From NCBI GenBank assembly GCA_017437285.1, contig JAFSBM010000134.1, positions 40,133-104,132 of the forward strand: a DNA stretch of 64,000 nt, given 5' to 3'. Made by a program: the position numbers and the translations under genes. The notes beneath the pieces are model-generated. The model saw only the letters and a list, made by a program, of their open reading frames with translations. It did not search any database and had not been told where the DNA came from. Numbering within the stretch: the stretch's first letter is position 1; each line of letters opens with the position of its first letter. Shown one piece after another: positions 1-7,933 of this stretch. This stretch comes from Ruminococcus sp. Its GTDB lineage: Bacteria > Bacillota > Clostridia > Oscillospirales > Ruminococcaceae.

Positions 1-1010
1 ATTTCATCGTTGAGGAATGCTTTTACAGCCTCCTCGTTGGCTGAATTCACAAGGCAGGGGTATGCTCCACCTCTTGAAATAGCTTCAATTGCGGCACTAA
101 GGCACTTGAATGTCTTATAGTCAGGCTCTGCAAATGTAAGCGTTCCGTAATCCGTAAGGGAAAGCTGTTTTGTGGGACATTCCACTCTTTCGGGATAAAG
201 GAGAGAATACTGAATGGGAATTTTCATATCGGGTACGCCAAGCTGTGCAATTACCGCATAGTCGTTGTACTCCACCGCAGAATGGATAACGCTCTGACGA
301 TGAACAACAATGTCAATCTGCTCGGGTTCAAGGTCGAAAAGCCATTTTGCCTCGATAAATTCAAGTCCCTTATTCATAAGAGTTGCGGAATCAATAGTAA
401 TCTTGTTTCCCATATCCCAGTTGGGATGCTTCAAAGCATCAGCCTTTGTGACATTTTTCAGCTGTTCATAGCTGTAGCCGTAGAAAGGTCCTCCCGATGC
501 TGTAAGAATAATCTTGTTCACCTGCTTTGGGTTATTACCCTGCAAACATTGGAATATAGCCGAATGTTCGCTGTCAACGGGATAAATCTTAACTCCCTTT
601 TCCTTTGCAAGAGATGTTACAAGAGTACCGCCTGCAACAAGGGTTTCCTTATTTGCAAGTGCCACGTCCTTACCTGCGTTAATTGCGGTAAGAGTCGGCA
701 GAAGTCCAACCATTCCCACTACTGAATTGAGAACAATGTCATTTTCTTCAAGTGAAGCAATGCGGCATAAGCCCTCCATTCCGCAAAGTACGGTTATATC
801 CGTATCTGAAAGGCGGCTTTTCAGTTCCTCATACTTGTCATCTCTGAAAATTCCCACATATTTCGGGCGATATTTTCTTGCCTGTTCCTCCAGCATATCA
901 ATGCTGCTGTGGGCGGCAATGGCTATTATTTCAAGTCCGTGTTTTTCGCATACCTCTATGGACTGTGTACCGATAGAGCCTGTTGAGCCTAAAATTGAAA
1001 CCCTTTTCAT
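1..1010 (-). CDS. dxr: 1-deoxy-D-xylulose 5-phosphate reductoisomerase, C-terminus cut by window
   Basis: Second step of the MEP isoprenoid pathway: NADPH-dependent conversion of DXP to MEP in the cytoplasm. The visible 336 residues begin with the nucleotide-binding motif GSTGSIG, followed by ANKETLVAGG, the substrate loop SEHSAIFQCLQG, LTASGGPF and HPNWDMGNKITIDSATLMNKG, all Dxr hallmarks. The reading frame runs open off the left edge, so about the last 50 residues are missing. It is the last gene seen of the pyrH-frr-uppS-cdsA-dxr cluster; UppS consumes the IPP made by this pathway, so the order is functionally coherent. The start is the ATG at 1010, 97 bases after the cdsA stop. Confidence 0.95.
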   Translation of the reverse strand, partial: MKRVSILGSTGSIGTQSIEVCEKHGLEIIAIAAHSSIDMLEEQARKYRPKYVGIFRDDKYEELKSRLSDTDITVLCGMEGLCRIASLEENDIVLNSVVGMVGLLPTLTAINAGKDVALANKETLVAGGTLVTSLAKEKGVKIYPVDSEHSAIFQCLQGNNPKQVNKIILTASGGPFYGYSYEQLKNVTKADALKHPNWDMGNKITIDSATLMNKGLEFIEAKWLFDLEPEQIDIVVHRQSVIHSAVEYNDYAVIAQLGVPDMKIPIQYSLLYPERVECPTKQLSLTDYGTLTFAEPDYKTFKCLSAAIEAISRGGAYPCLVNSANEEAVKAFLNDE

Positions 1011-1079
1011 TAGTATTATTTCTCCTTTGTCTATGGAAATTATCTGGAAAATTATATGAAATTTTATTCCATAAAATAC

Positions 1080-1103
1080 GAAAGGCAACATTCGTCGCCT
1101 TTC
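1080..1103 (-). terminator. weak hairpin between cdsA and dxr
   Basis: GAAAGGC and GCCTTTC form a 7-bp stem with a 10-base loop. The following bases on the minus strand are AT-rich but hold no real T run, so it could be an attenuator, a processing site or nothing. Low confidence. Confidence 0.25.
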
Positions 1104-1107
1104 ATAC

Positions 1108-1995
1108 TTATAATATGTTCAGATTATTAGCAATAGTTATAAGGCAATAAAATGTTGGCAATACAAAAAGTACGCTGTCGAAACGGTCCATAAGACCGCC
1201 GTGACCCGGCATAATTTTTCCGTAATCCTTGAAGCCTATCTGACGCTTTATCATAGACGCTGACAAATCGCCGACTGTGCCGATAACAGCACAAAGCAGA
1301 CCTGTAACGGCTACCGCAATATAACTGCTTACATCCTCTTTCATAGGGTATCTTGCAATCATATTGTTATATACCGCAAAACAAGCAACAAATACAACAG
1401 CTGTGGAAATCATACCGCCGATAAAGCCCTCGATAGTCTTTTTCGGACTTATTTCGGGACAAAGCTTATGCTTTCCAATTGCAACTCCTGTAAAATATGC
1501 GCCTGAATCGGCAATCCACGCTCCGCAAAGTCCAAGAACAAGGAAAAATACGCCGTGCTGGATATTTTCCCTGTCGATACGCACCATTGTACTCATTGCA
1601 TTTGGTACGAAAAGCATTGCGGCAAGTGCAAAAAACACCTGTTCATAGCGGATTTTCTTATGCTGATTGAGCCATATTACAAAAATTCCCATTGAACACA
1701 AAAGTGCAACGCCAAAGAGAATTAATCCACGATTTTCCCTGTACTGTGCGTACATAATGGGTGAATCAATAAAATTGTAATCTGCACTGTAAACCCATGG
1801 AACAGTAATTCCATAAGCCATAACCGAAACGAGTACAGGAATACTCTTTTCAAGTTTTACAGCACGGAGAAGCTCATACAGCATAATTACGGTAATGCCT
1901 GATGTAACAAAAGGCAGAATAAAGGTGTCGTGCAGAATCAGCATAGATATCATTATTACCAATCCCACACCGGCTGAAATCAGACGTGTCCGCAA
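1108..1995 (-). CDS. cdsA: phosphatidate cytidylyltransferase
   Basis: Makes CDP-diacylglycerol from CTP and phosphatidic acid in the membrane, the precursor of all phospholipids. A multi-pass protein of about 295 residues with the CDS signature near the C-terminus: S-x-x-K-R, then KDYG, then PGHGGLMDRFD. The longest frame opens at a GTG at 2004 that touches its own GGAGG. A TTG at 1995, seven bases after GGAGG, is preferred because it gives MRTRLISAG, the usual CdsA N-terminus. This start follows the uppS stop directly, so the two are probably translationally coupled. Confidence 0.93.
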   Translation of the reverse strand: MRTRLISAGVGLVIMISMLILHDTFILPFVTSGITVIMLYELLRAVKLEKSIPVLVSVMAYGITVPWVYSADYNFIDSPIMYAQYRENRGLILFGVALLCSMGIFVIWLNQHKKIRYEQVFFALAAMLFVPNAMSTMVRIDRENIQHGVFFLVLGLCGAWIADSGAYFTGVAIGKHKLCPEISPKKTIEGFIGGMISTAVVFVACFAVYNNMIARYPMKEDVSSYIAVAVTGLLCAVIGTVGDLSASMIKRQIGFKDYGKIMPGHGGLMDRFDSVLFVLPTFYCLITIANNLNIL

Positions 1996-1996
1996 A

Positions 1997-2731
1997 TCAA
2001 ACACCTCCGAATCGGCGATTACGTCTGCCGAACTCTATCAACGCCTTGTCAAGCTCAGCAGGTGTGAAATCAGGCCATAAAATATCTGTAAAATAATATT
2101 CTGCATATGCACACTGCCAGATAAGATAATTTGACAGACGCATTTCTCCCGACGGACGAATTACAAGGTCAACATCGGGAATACCCTTGGTGTAAAGCTC
2201 ATCAGCAATTGACTGCTCATTGATGTCCTCAGGCTTAATTTCGCCATTTACAGCCTTTTGTGCAAGAATTCTTGCAGCGTGGGCAAGTTCATCTCTGCCG
2301 CCGTAGTTTACCGCCATCATCAGCGTCATTTCCGTATAATGGGCAGTATCCTCCTCCAGCTTAATCATTTTCTGCTGGAGATCCTCGTCAAAAGCCGATT
2401 TATCACCAAGGAAAATCATACGTGTATTTTCACTTAAAAAGTTACGTACATCAACAATATATTCACGGAAAAGTTCCATAATGGTGTTGACCTCGTCATC
2501 GGGACGCTGCCAGTTTTCCGTGGAAAAAGCGTAGAATGAAATATTCTTCAAGCCGATATCCTTGCAATAACGGACGATCTTCTTGAAATTCTTCGCCCCC
2601 TCTTTATGACCGAAAGGACGTGGAAGACCTCTTTTTTTCGCCCATCTTCCGTTGCCGTCCATAATAAATCCAACGTGCTGAGGAAGCTGTTCAGGCAGAG
2701 AGACAATCTCTTTTTTACCGAATATAGCCAT
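1997..2731 (-). CDS. uppS: isoprenyl transferase (undecaprenyl diphosphate synthase)
   Basis: A cis-prenyltransferase that condenses IPP onto farnesyl diphosphate to make the C55 lipid carrier for cell-wall synthesis. The 244 residues carry the P-loop-like motif HVGFIMDGNGRWAKKRG, the SFYAFSTENW segment and the C-terminal RPSGEMRLSNYLIWQ motif, all family hallmarks. It lies between frr and cdsA in the common bacterial order. The ribosome site (GGAG) is unusually close to the ATG, with one base between. Confidence 0.95.
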   Translation of the reverse strand: MAIFGKKEIVSLPEQLPQHVGFIMDGNGRWAKKRGLPRPFGHKEGAKNFKKIVRYCKDIGLKNISFYAFSTENWQRPDDEVNTIMELFREYIVDVRNFLSENTRMIFLGDKSAFDEDLQQKMIKLEEDTAHYTEMTLMMAVNYGGRDELAHAARILAQKAVNGEIKPEDINEQSIADELYTKGIPDVDLVIRPSGEMRLSNYLIWQCAYAEYYFTDILWPDFTPAELDKALIEFGRRNRRFGGV

Positions 2732-2740
2732 ACTCCACCA

Positions 2741-3295
2741 TTAAACCGTCATGATTTCCTTTTCCTTGTCAGCTACAGCCTTATCAGCGTCAGCACAGAA
2801 CTTATCTGTAAGATCCTGCACCTTCTTCTCGCAATCTTTAAGGTCATCCTCTGTAATCTCGGAATTCTTCTTCATAGCCTTGAGCTTATCCATTGTATCA
2901 CGGCGGATTGAACGAATAGCAACCTTGCAGTCCTCGCCGTACTTCTTGATGCTCTTGCAAAGCTCCTTACGTCTTTCCTCTGTAAGCTGTGGGAAAGCAA
3001 GACGGATAACATTACCGTCATTTGTGGGGTTAATGCCGATATCAGATGCCTGAATAGCCTTTTCGATAAGCTTTAATGAGGACTTATCCCATGGCTGAAT
3101 TACGAGAATTCTTGCCTCTGAAACGGATACAGCAGCCATCTGGTTTACAGGTGTGGGTGCTCCGTAGTAATCTACCATTACCTTGTCAAGTACAGCAGGA
3201 TTTGCTCTGCCTGCACGTACAGCAGCAAACTCCTTATCAAGAGCGTTAAGGCTCTTAGTCATTTTTTCCTTTGCATTATTAATTGTTTCTTTCAT
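2741..3295 (-). CDS. frr: ribosome recycling factor
   Basis: Splits post-termination ribosomes together with EF-G. The 184-residue length is typical, and the family motifs GRANPAVLDKVMVDYYG, PWDKSSLKLIEKAI, NDGNVIRLAFPQLTEERR and the three-helix C-terminus are all visible. A good ribosome site (AAAGGA) precedes the ATG. It lies 36 bases after pyrH, the usual arrangement. Confidence 0.97.
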   Translation of the reverse strand: MKETINNAKEKMTKSLNALDKEFAAVRAGRANPAVLDKVMVDYYGAPTPVNQMAAVSVSEARILVIQPWDKSSLKLIEKAIQASDIGINPTNDGNVIRLAFPQLTEERRKELCKSIKKYGEDCKVAIRSIRRDTMDKLKAMKKNSEITEDDLKDCEKKVQDLTDKFCADADKAVADKEKEIMTV

Positions 3296-3331
3296 TTGAA
3301 ATCATTCCTTTCGTATTTATAGTAGGTTATA

Positions 3332-4042
3332 TTAATCTTCTGAAACCACAGTACCGATGTTTTCGCCCATTACAGCGTCATAGATATTATCGGGACGGCT
3401 TAAATCGAATACAAGCATCTTCTTGTTATTGTCACGGCACATTGCAGCAGCTGTTGAATCCATAACAGCAAGACCGTCGGCAATAACCTGTGAGAATGTG
3501 AGAGTATCGTACTTCTTGGCATCATCATACTTGTGAGGATCCTTATCATATACACCGTCAACAAGTGTAGCCTTGAGGAAGATATCAGCCTCAATTTCGC
3601 TTGCACGGAGAGAAGCAGCTGTATCGGTTGAGAAGAAGGGGTTACCTGTTCCGCAGCCGAAAATAACTACTCTGCCCTTTTCAAGATGACGAACAGCACG
3701 GTTACGGATATATGGCTCAGCTACAGCCTGCATTGAAATAGCTGTCTGAACACGGACTTCACAGCCAAGGGATTCAAGAACATCTGCAACAGCAAGAGCA
3801 TTCATAGCAGTTGCAAGCATACCGATATGGTCAGCACGTGTTCTGTCCATAGCGCCGCTTGAACGGCCTCTCCAGAAATTCCCGCCGCCTACAACGATTG
3901 CAACCTGAGCGCCTGCGTCAACTACTTTCTTGATACTTGTACAGATTTCTGTAATAACATCATAATTAAGACCACTTTTCTTATCTCCGGCAAGAGCCTC
4001 GCCGCTGAGTTTCAGTAATACTCTTTTGTACTTTGGTTCCAT
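3332..4042 (-). CDS. pyrH: UMP kinase
   Basis: Phosphorylates UMP to UDP in the cytoplasm. The 236-residue amino-acid-kinase fold shows LLKLSGEAL at the N-terminus, [25 protein letters not shown] and [13 protein letters not shown], which are PyrH hallmarks. It is the first gene of the pyrH-frr-uppS-cdsA-dxr cluster, with GAGGTG seven bases before the ATG. A promoter candidate lies about 90 bases upstream. Confidence 0.97.
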   Translation of the reverse strand: MEPKYKRVLLKLSGEALAGDKKSGLNYDVITEICTSIKKVVDAGAQVAIVVGGGNFWRGRSSGAMDRTRADHIGMLATAMNALAVADVLESLGCEVRVQTAISMQAVAEPYIRNRAVRHLEKGRVVIFGCGTGNPFFSTDTAASLRASEIEADIFLKATLVDGVYDKDPHKYDDAKKYDTLTFSQVIADGLAVMDSTAAAMCRDNNKKMLVFDLSRPDNIYDAVMGENIGTVVSED

Positions 4043-4132
4043 TTTCGCACCTCATTCGATATTATTATTCCATATAAGAAGCATCTCTACCAAATCAGCC
4101 TAAGGCTATACTTATAAAGACACTCTATATAT

Positions 4133-4161
4133 ATTTTACACTAAATTTCCATTTATGTAAA
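4133..4161 (-). promoter_or_regulatory. sigma-A promoter candidate for the pyrH operon
   Basis: Read on the minus strand, TTTACA and TAAAAT are separated by 17 bases, upstream of pyrH. It matches consensus at five of six positions in each box. No other good match is seen in this gap. Confidence 0.6.
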
Positions 4162-4298
4162 GTCTATTTTTTAATTTTTGCTTAATTTTATTTATTTAAC
4201 TTATCAATTTAAGGATAAATCAGTCTATTTCCTTTCGTTTGGTAATATGTAACAAAAATGTTGAATTTTCTTTGTGCAGTATTTTTTATAAAATTCCC

Positions 4299-4327
4299 TT
4301 GACATTTCCTGAAATCCATGATATAAT
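4299..4327 (+). promoter_or_regulatory. consensus sigma-A promoter for the tRNA-Ser pair
   Basis: TTGACA, 17 bases, TATAAT: a perfect consensus, as expected for stable RNA genes. The first tRNA begins 48 bases after the -10 box. Confidence 0.85.
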
Positions 4328-4375
4328 ATAAAAGCTGAAACACGAGAGTGATAAAAATTTAGCCAATAAAAAAAT

Positions 4376-4464
4376 GGAGAGGTATCGAAGCGGTCATAAC
4401 GAGGCGGTCTTGAAAACCGTTTGACTTAACGGTCACGTGGGTTCGAATCCCACCCTCTCCGCCA
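4376..4464 (+). tRNA. tRNA-Ser (anticodon TGA)
   Basis: A seven-base acceptor GGAGAGG pairs with CCTCTCC, followed by discriminator G and an encoded CCA. The anticodon loop CTTGAAA gives TGA. A long variable arm (TTGACTTAACGGTCA region) and the T arm GGGTTCGAATCCC mark a class II serine tRNA. It reads TCA codons. Confidence 0.95.
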
Positions 4465-4494
4465 ATTTTTTTAACGGCGATTTTTCGTCGGTTT

Positions 4495-4584
4495 GCGGAT
4501 TTACCCAAGTGGTGAAGGGGCTCCCCTGCTAAGGGAGTAGGTCGGGAAACCGGCGCGAGAGTTCAAATCTCTCAATCCGCGCCA
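4495..4584 (+). tRNA. tRNA-Ser (anticodon GCT)
   Basis: The acceptor GCGGATT pairs with AATCCGC, followed by G and an encoded CCA. The anticodon loop CTGCTAA gives GCT, and the variable arm is long, as in class II tRNAs. It lies 30 bases after the first tRNA-Ser and is very likely co-transcribed. It reads AGC and AGT codons. Confidence 0.95.
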
Positions 4585-4604
4585 TCTAATTTAATAGGTG
4601 AATT

Positions 4605-4643
4605 GATACTCCTTGAATTCTTCAAGGAGTATCGTTTTATTTT
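4605..4643 (+). terminator. intrinsic terminator after the tRNA pair
   Basis: GATACTCCTTGA and TCAAGGAGTATC form a perfect 12-bp stem with a 5-base loop, followed by a T-rich tract (GTTTTATTTT). Confidence 0.85.
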
Positions 4644-4667
4644 CAGACAAATACAGGCGGTGAAATT

Positions 4668-5570
4668 ATGATAAATGTAACACTAATCGGAACAGGCGGT
4701 ATGCTCCCCCTCCCTGACCGCTGGCTTACAAGCCTTTGGGTTGAATATAACGGCAATGCCTGCCTTATTGACTGCGGCGAGGGAACACAAATCGCAATTG
4801 CACAGCACAAACTGAAACTGAGCCACCTTGACACTATCCTTATAACTCACACCCACGCTGACCATATATCAGGACTTGCAGGACTCCTCCTTTCCCTCGG
4901 CAACTGCGGCAAAACGAATACGCTGAAAATCTACGGTTATACAGGAATTACCGATACTATCCGCCAACTTCTTTGTATCTGCCCTGTTTTGCCCTTCGAA
5001 CTGGAAATTCACGAACTCCCCCTTGACGGCATAAATTCCTTTGACTGGAATGAGATGAAGATTTCTTCAATCCCCCTCGACCATAGCATTGATTGTCTTG
5101 GATATTCCTTTACCCTTTGCCGCAAACCTGTTTTTGCTCCCGAAAAAGCCAAAGCCTTGGGTATTGATGTGAAATTCTGGAAAACTCTCCACAGCGGAAA
5201 TACCGTTACAATTGACGGAAAAACTTTTACTCCCGATATGGTTACTGCTGAACAGCGGAGTGATATAAAAATCAGCTATATCACCGATACACGATATTTT
5301 GACGGTCTTGCGGATTTTGCAGAAAACTCCGATTTGCTCATTTGTGAGGGTATGTACGGTGATGACGAATACATTGAAAAAATGCTTGAAAAAGGTCATA
5401 TGGTATTTTCTCAAAGTGCCAAACTTGCCGAAAAATCGCATTCAAAGAGGCTCTGGCTTACCCATTACAGCCCTGCACTGACAAATCCAATGGATTACGA
5501 GGAATTTATGAAAAAACTTTTCCCAGAAACAACAATCAGCACAGACGGTGAATCGACTATTCTGAAATAA
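4668..5570 (+). CDS. RNase Z-like metallo-beta-lactamase-fold hydrolase
   Basis: Probable zinc phosphodiesterase of the tRNase Z (ElaC) family. The 300 residues hold the metal motif THTHADH (near residue 60), a downstream LDHSIDCLGY segment like the family's H-x5-GY, the Asp of TDTRY, and a C-terminal EKGHMVFSQSAKLAEKSH-x4-LTHYSP block typical of RNase Z. It follows two tRNA genes, which fits 3'-end maturation, but both of those encode CCA, so its substrate is not settled. It could be another MBL phosphodiesterase. AGGCGGTG precedes the ATG; no separate promoter is obvious, so read-through past the tRNA terminator is possible. Confidence 0.8.
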   Translation: MINVTLIGTGGMLPLPDRWLTSLWVEYNGNACLIDCGEGTQIAIAQHKLKLSHLDTILITHTHADHISGLAGLLLSLGNCGKTNTLKIYGYTGITDTIRQLLCICPVLPFELEIHELPLDGINSFDWNEMKISSIPLDHSIDCLGYSFTLCRKPVFAPEKAKALGIDVKFWKTLHSGNTVTIDGKTFTPDMVTAEQRSDIKISYITDTRYFDGLADFAENSDLLICEGMYGDDEYIEKMLEKGHMVFSQSAKLAEKSHSKRLWLTHYSPALTNPMDYEEFMKKLFPETTISTDGESTILK

Positions 5571-5573
5571 TTC

Positions 5574-5602
5574 TTGACAAAATAAAAATTATATGATATA
5601 AT
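5574..5602 (+). promoter_or_regulatory. consensus sigma-A promoter for the riboswitch operon
   Basis: TTGACA, 17 bases, TATAAT: a perfect match just after the stop of the upstream hydrolase and about 10 bases before the riboswitch begins. Confidence 0.85.
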
Positions 5603-5610
5603 TCAAATGT

Positions 5611-5725
5611 AAAAATAAGGGAAGTCGGGTGAGAATCCCGCACAGTCACGCTACCGTGTTGCGAATTTTTCGCTGAGTCGGATCGCTTTACTTTACCACA
5701 GTTTACGAGCGATGAACTGCGGTAT
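5611..5725 (+). ncRNA. cobalamin riboswitch
   Basis: The core reads AAGGGAAGTCGGGTGAGAAT, then CCCGCACAGTCACGCTACCG, matching the family pattern (GGGAA, GGTGxAAxTCC, CxCGCxACxGT). A B12-box-like GAGTCGGAT follows at 5675. A hairpin from 5696 to 5722 (CCACAGTT with AACTGCGG, one mismatch) followed by TATTTTGTT may be its terminator. GAGCGAT at 5707 can instead pair with ATCGCTC at 5739, giving a possible alternative fold. The downstream pair is a DUF4430 protein and an ECF S component. A covariance-model search would settle the subclass. Confidence 0.75.
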
Positions 5726-5833
5726 TTTGTTGTGCAATATCGCTCTCCTTGTGTATTTTTATACCTCGGAGGGCTATTTTGTTATGCCTTGGCGATGACT
5801 GTTTCCCAATACAAACCGAAAGGAATTTTTAAA

Positions 5834-6250
5834 ATGGAAAAGAAGTCAAACATCAAAAAAATCGTCATTGGCATTGCGGGAATTCTCGTTCTCGCACTCC
5901 TCTGCGTGGGATTGTGGTTTATTAATGCCTCATCAAAAAAGGCTCCCACAGAGGGCGAAAAATCAATTACTGTGCAGGTTATATCCCCAAGGGATAACTA
6001 TTCCTTTGAGCAGAAATACAGCACAGATGAGGAATATCTGGGGAATTTCCTCGAAAGTGAAAAACTCATCGGCTTTGAAACTTCCACCTACGGCAGATTT
6101 ATTAAATCAGCACAGGGATTTGAAGCTAAAGACGAGGAGCAGTCATGGTGGTGCGTTCTCGTCAACGGCGAATCCGCTGTTACCGGAGTTGACGAAATCG
6201 TTATCGAGGACGGGGCAGTTTATTGCCTTGAATTGAAAATCGGATGGTAA
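5834..6250 (+). CDS. DUF4430 (transcobalamin C-terminal-like) membrane-anchored protein
   Basis: A 138-residue protein with one N-terminal membrane segment (IVIGIAGILVLALLCVGLWF) and an extracellular DUF4430-type domain with motifs DEEYLGNFLESEKLIGFE, WWCVLVNGE and VDEIVIEDGAVYCLEL. This fold resembles the beta domain of transcobalamin and intrinsic factor, suggesting corrinoid binding outside the cell. The frame is open further upstream to 5732, but that would run into the riboswitch expression platform. The ATG at 5834 has AAAGGA nine bases before it. It overlaps the next gene by seven bases and sits behind a cobalamin riboswitch, so a cobalamin or cobamide capture role is a reasonable inference. 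Confidence 0.85.
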   Translation: MEKKSNIKKIVIGIAGILVLALLCVGLWFINASSKKAPTEGEKSITVQVISPRDNYSFEQKYSTDEEYLGNFLESEKLIGFETSTYGRFIKSAQGFEAKDEEQSWWCVLVNGESAVTGVDEIVIEDGAVYCLELKIGW

Positions 6251-6747
6251 AAAAAGGCTCTGCACAGCGAATTGCCAAAATTGCCCTTATGGGTGCAATG
6301 CTCTACACCGTGCAGGTTGTGCTGTCATTTTTACCGAATATTGAACTTGTAACCCTGCTCATTGTGATTTTCACAAGAAATTTCGGCAAAGACGGCATAA
6401 CAGCCTGTTTCGTATACGTGGCATTAAACGCTATTTTCAGCGGTTTCGGCTTATGGTGGGCAACTTATCTCATAGTCTGGCCCTTGTTCGCTTTTATGGT
6501 TTACAAGCTGAAAAAAATCGACAGCTGGCTCATATGGGCGATTATCAACGGTTTTTTCGGCTTATGCTTCGGGGCATTATTCGCTCTGCCCTATGCGGTT
6601 GTTTCACCCTCCTATGCCCTCTCCTACTGGATTGCAGGCATAAATTACGATATAGTCCATTGTATCGGTAATTTTGCAGCTGCAATTCTCCTTGGAAAGC
6701 CCATTGAAGCCGCTTTGAAACGTGTTATAAAAATTGAAAATAAATGA
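6244..6747 (+). CDS. ECF transporter substrate-binding (S) component, probable cobalamin uptake
   Basis: A 167-residue protein with about five or six membrane spans, beginning with the basic N-terminus and ALMGAMLYTVQVVL helix typical of ECF S components. It would bind a vitamin and dock on a shared EcfAAT energising module, which is not in this window. Its ATG lies inside the stop region of the DUF4430 gene, so the two are coupled. The cobalamin riboswitch upstream points to a corrinoid or precursor as substrate; that assignment is inference from context. Confidence 0.8.
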   Translation: MVKKGSAQRIAKIALMGAMLYTVQVVLSFLPNIELVTLLIVIFTRNFGKDGITACFVYVALNAIFSGFGLWWATYLIVWPLFAFMVYKLKKIDSWLIWAIINGFFGLCFGALFALPYAVVSPSYALSYWIAGINYDIVHCIGNFAAAILLGKPIEAALKRVIKIENK

Positions 6748-6773
6748 TTTCCTATTCAAAACGGTAATCACAA

Positions 6774-6809
6774 AAAATCCCAACGAGAATTAATCTCCTT
6801 GGGATTTTT
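6774..6809 (+). terminator. intrinsic terminator of the riboswitch operon
   Basis: AAAATCCCAA pairs with TTGGGATTTT, with an inner GAGA/TCTC stem, and ends in a T run. The A run on the other side could let it work in both directions. Confidence 0.8.
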
Positions 6810-6869
6810 CGTATGTCAGGGAATTGACCTGTAATAAATCTCAATTTAGTGACAAATAGACCAAAGCTA

Positions 6870-6898
6870 TTGCAAATCAAAAACTAATGTGCTATAAT
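6870..6898 (+). promoter_or_regulatory. sigma-A promoter of the SGNH hydrolase gene
   Basis: TTGCAA, 17 bases, TATAAT; the start codon follows 34 bases after the -10 box. Confidence 0.7.
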
Positions 6899-6932
6899 AT
6901 AAAATGGTAAAAAATTCATCTAAAGGACTATT

Positions 6933-7895
6933 ATGGACGATTTCTTTTCTTTTTTTAAAAAAATAATATACGGAAATCCCGTATTTCCCGTATTGACTGT
7001 AATTTGTGCCATTTTTGTGGTATTCTTATCAGCTGACAGTTTTATGAAGCCTGATGAAATTCAGCCTGTTGCCTCTTATAAAATTGAGGCTCTGATGTAC
7101 ACAACCACAACTACAACTACGACAACTACCACCACAACTACCACTACCACCACGACAACGACCACAACAACCACAACTACTACCGAAACTACCACCGAAT
7201 CCACAGAAAATTCCGAGGAAACAAATGACAGCACACAAACTACTCCCTCATACAACTACGTTCCCGCAGGCGATTCCCCTAACAGTTCATTCTATCAGGA
7301 CAGAATGGTAATTATCGGTGACTCTATCGCCTACGGCTTCAACGCATACGGCTATATTCCCTATCAGCACAATATTGCCGCAGAATCCCTTGCGGTGTGG
7401 AATATGAACAACTATACCTTTGATATGGGCGGCGGTGCTATGAGTGTCTACGATGCGGCAGGCTACGTCTACTCCCCTCTTTATTATATTTCTGTGGGAA
7501 TGAACGACTTGTACAGCTATTCCGCTGACGATTACGCTTGGAATGTCCGTTGGATTGCCGAGGAAATCCTTGCAAGAGTTCCCACCGCAACTATTGTAGT
7601 AGCAGGAATTACACCTGTTTCCGAGGGAAATTATTACACCACAAACGATAAAATAAGAGAATTCAACAGCTCTCTTGAATGGGTTATAAATGATATGCAG
7701 TCCTCACAGGCGATTTATTTCAATACTCACGATGTTCTGTGCGACTGGAACACAGGTGCTATCGGCTGGGAATATGCAGGCGGTGACGGACTTCACCTGA
7801 ACAGTTCTGCTTATTCCGCAATGCTCAATTACCTTTTCAATTATCTCGATACCACAAATACATATAATCAGATTATTGCCCACGAACAGCCATAA
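6933..7895 (+). CDS. secreted SGNH/GDSL hydrolase with poly-threonine linker
   Basis: A 320-residue ester hydrolase of the SGNH fold, probably acting on cell-surface or dietary polysaccharide esters. An N-terminal membrane segment (residues about 15-33) is followed by an uninterrupted run of 28 threonines (residues 57-84) and a Thr/Glu/Ser-rich stretch. The catalytic domain starts near residue 125 with block I VIIGDSIAYGF, has the block III GMND motif, and ends with the catalytic pair in DGLHLN. The Thr run resembles linkers of ruminococcal secreted enzymes and is likely O-glycosylated (inference). It is a single-gene unit with its own promoter and terminator. Confidence 0.88.
   Translation: MDDFFSFFKKIIYGNPVFPVLTVICAIFVVFLSADSFMKPDEIQPVASYKIEALMYTTTTTTTTTTTTTTTTTTTTTTTTTTTTETTTESTENSEETNDSTQTTPSYNYVPAGDSPNSSFYQDRMVIIGDSIAYGFNAYGYIPYQHNIAAESLAVWNMNNYTFDMGGGAMSVYDAAGYVYSPLYYISVGMNDLYSYSADDYAWNVRWIAEEILARVPTATIVVAGITPVSEGNYYTTNDKIREFNSSLEWVINDMQSSQAIYFNTHDVLCDWNTGAIGWEYAGGDGLHLNSSAYSAMLNYLFNYLDTTNTYNQIIAHEQP
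7101..7184 (+). repeat. ACN trinucleotide tract encoding 28 threonines
   Basis: Twenty-eight consecutive Thr codons mixing ACA, ACC, ACT and ACG. The mixed codons argue that selection holds the amino acid rather than recent slippage creating the run. It is the linker of the SGNH hydrolase. Confidence 0.9.
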
Positions 7896-7933
7896 AAACA
7901 AAAACCGTACAATATTGTGCGGTTTTTGTTTTT
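7893..7933 (+). terminator. intrinsic terminator of the SGNH hydrolase gene
   Basis: AAAAACAAAAACCG pairs with CGGTTTTTGTTTTT, ending in a T run. It abuts the mobile repeat that follows. Confidence 0.8.

Noticed and set aside
7029-7238. Cys/Gly/Ser-rich frame on the minus strand
   Set aside because: It is the antisense of the Thr-codon tract of the SGNH hydrolase.
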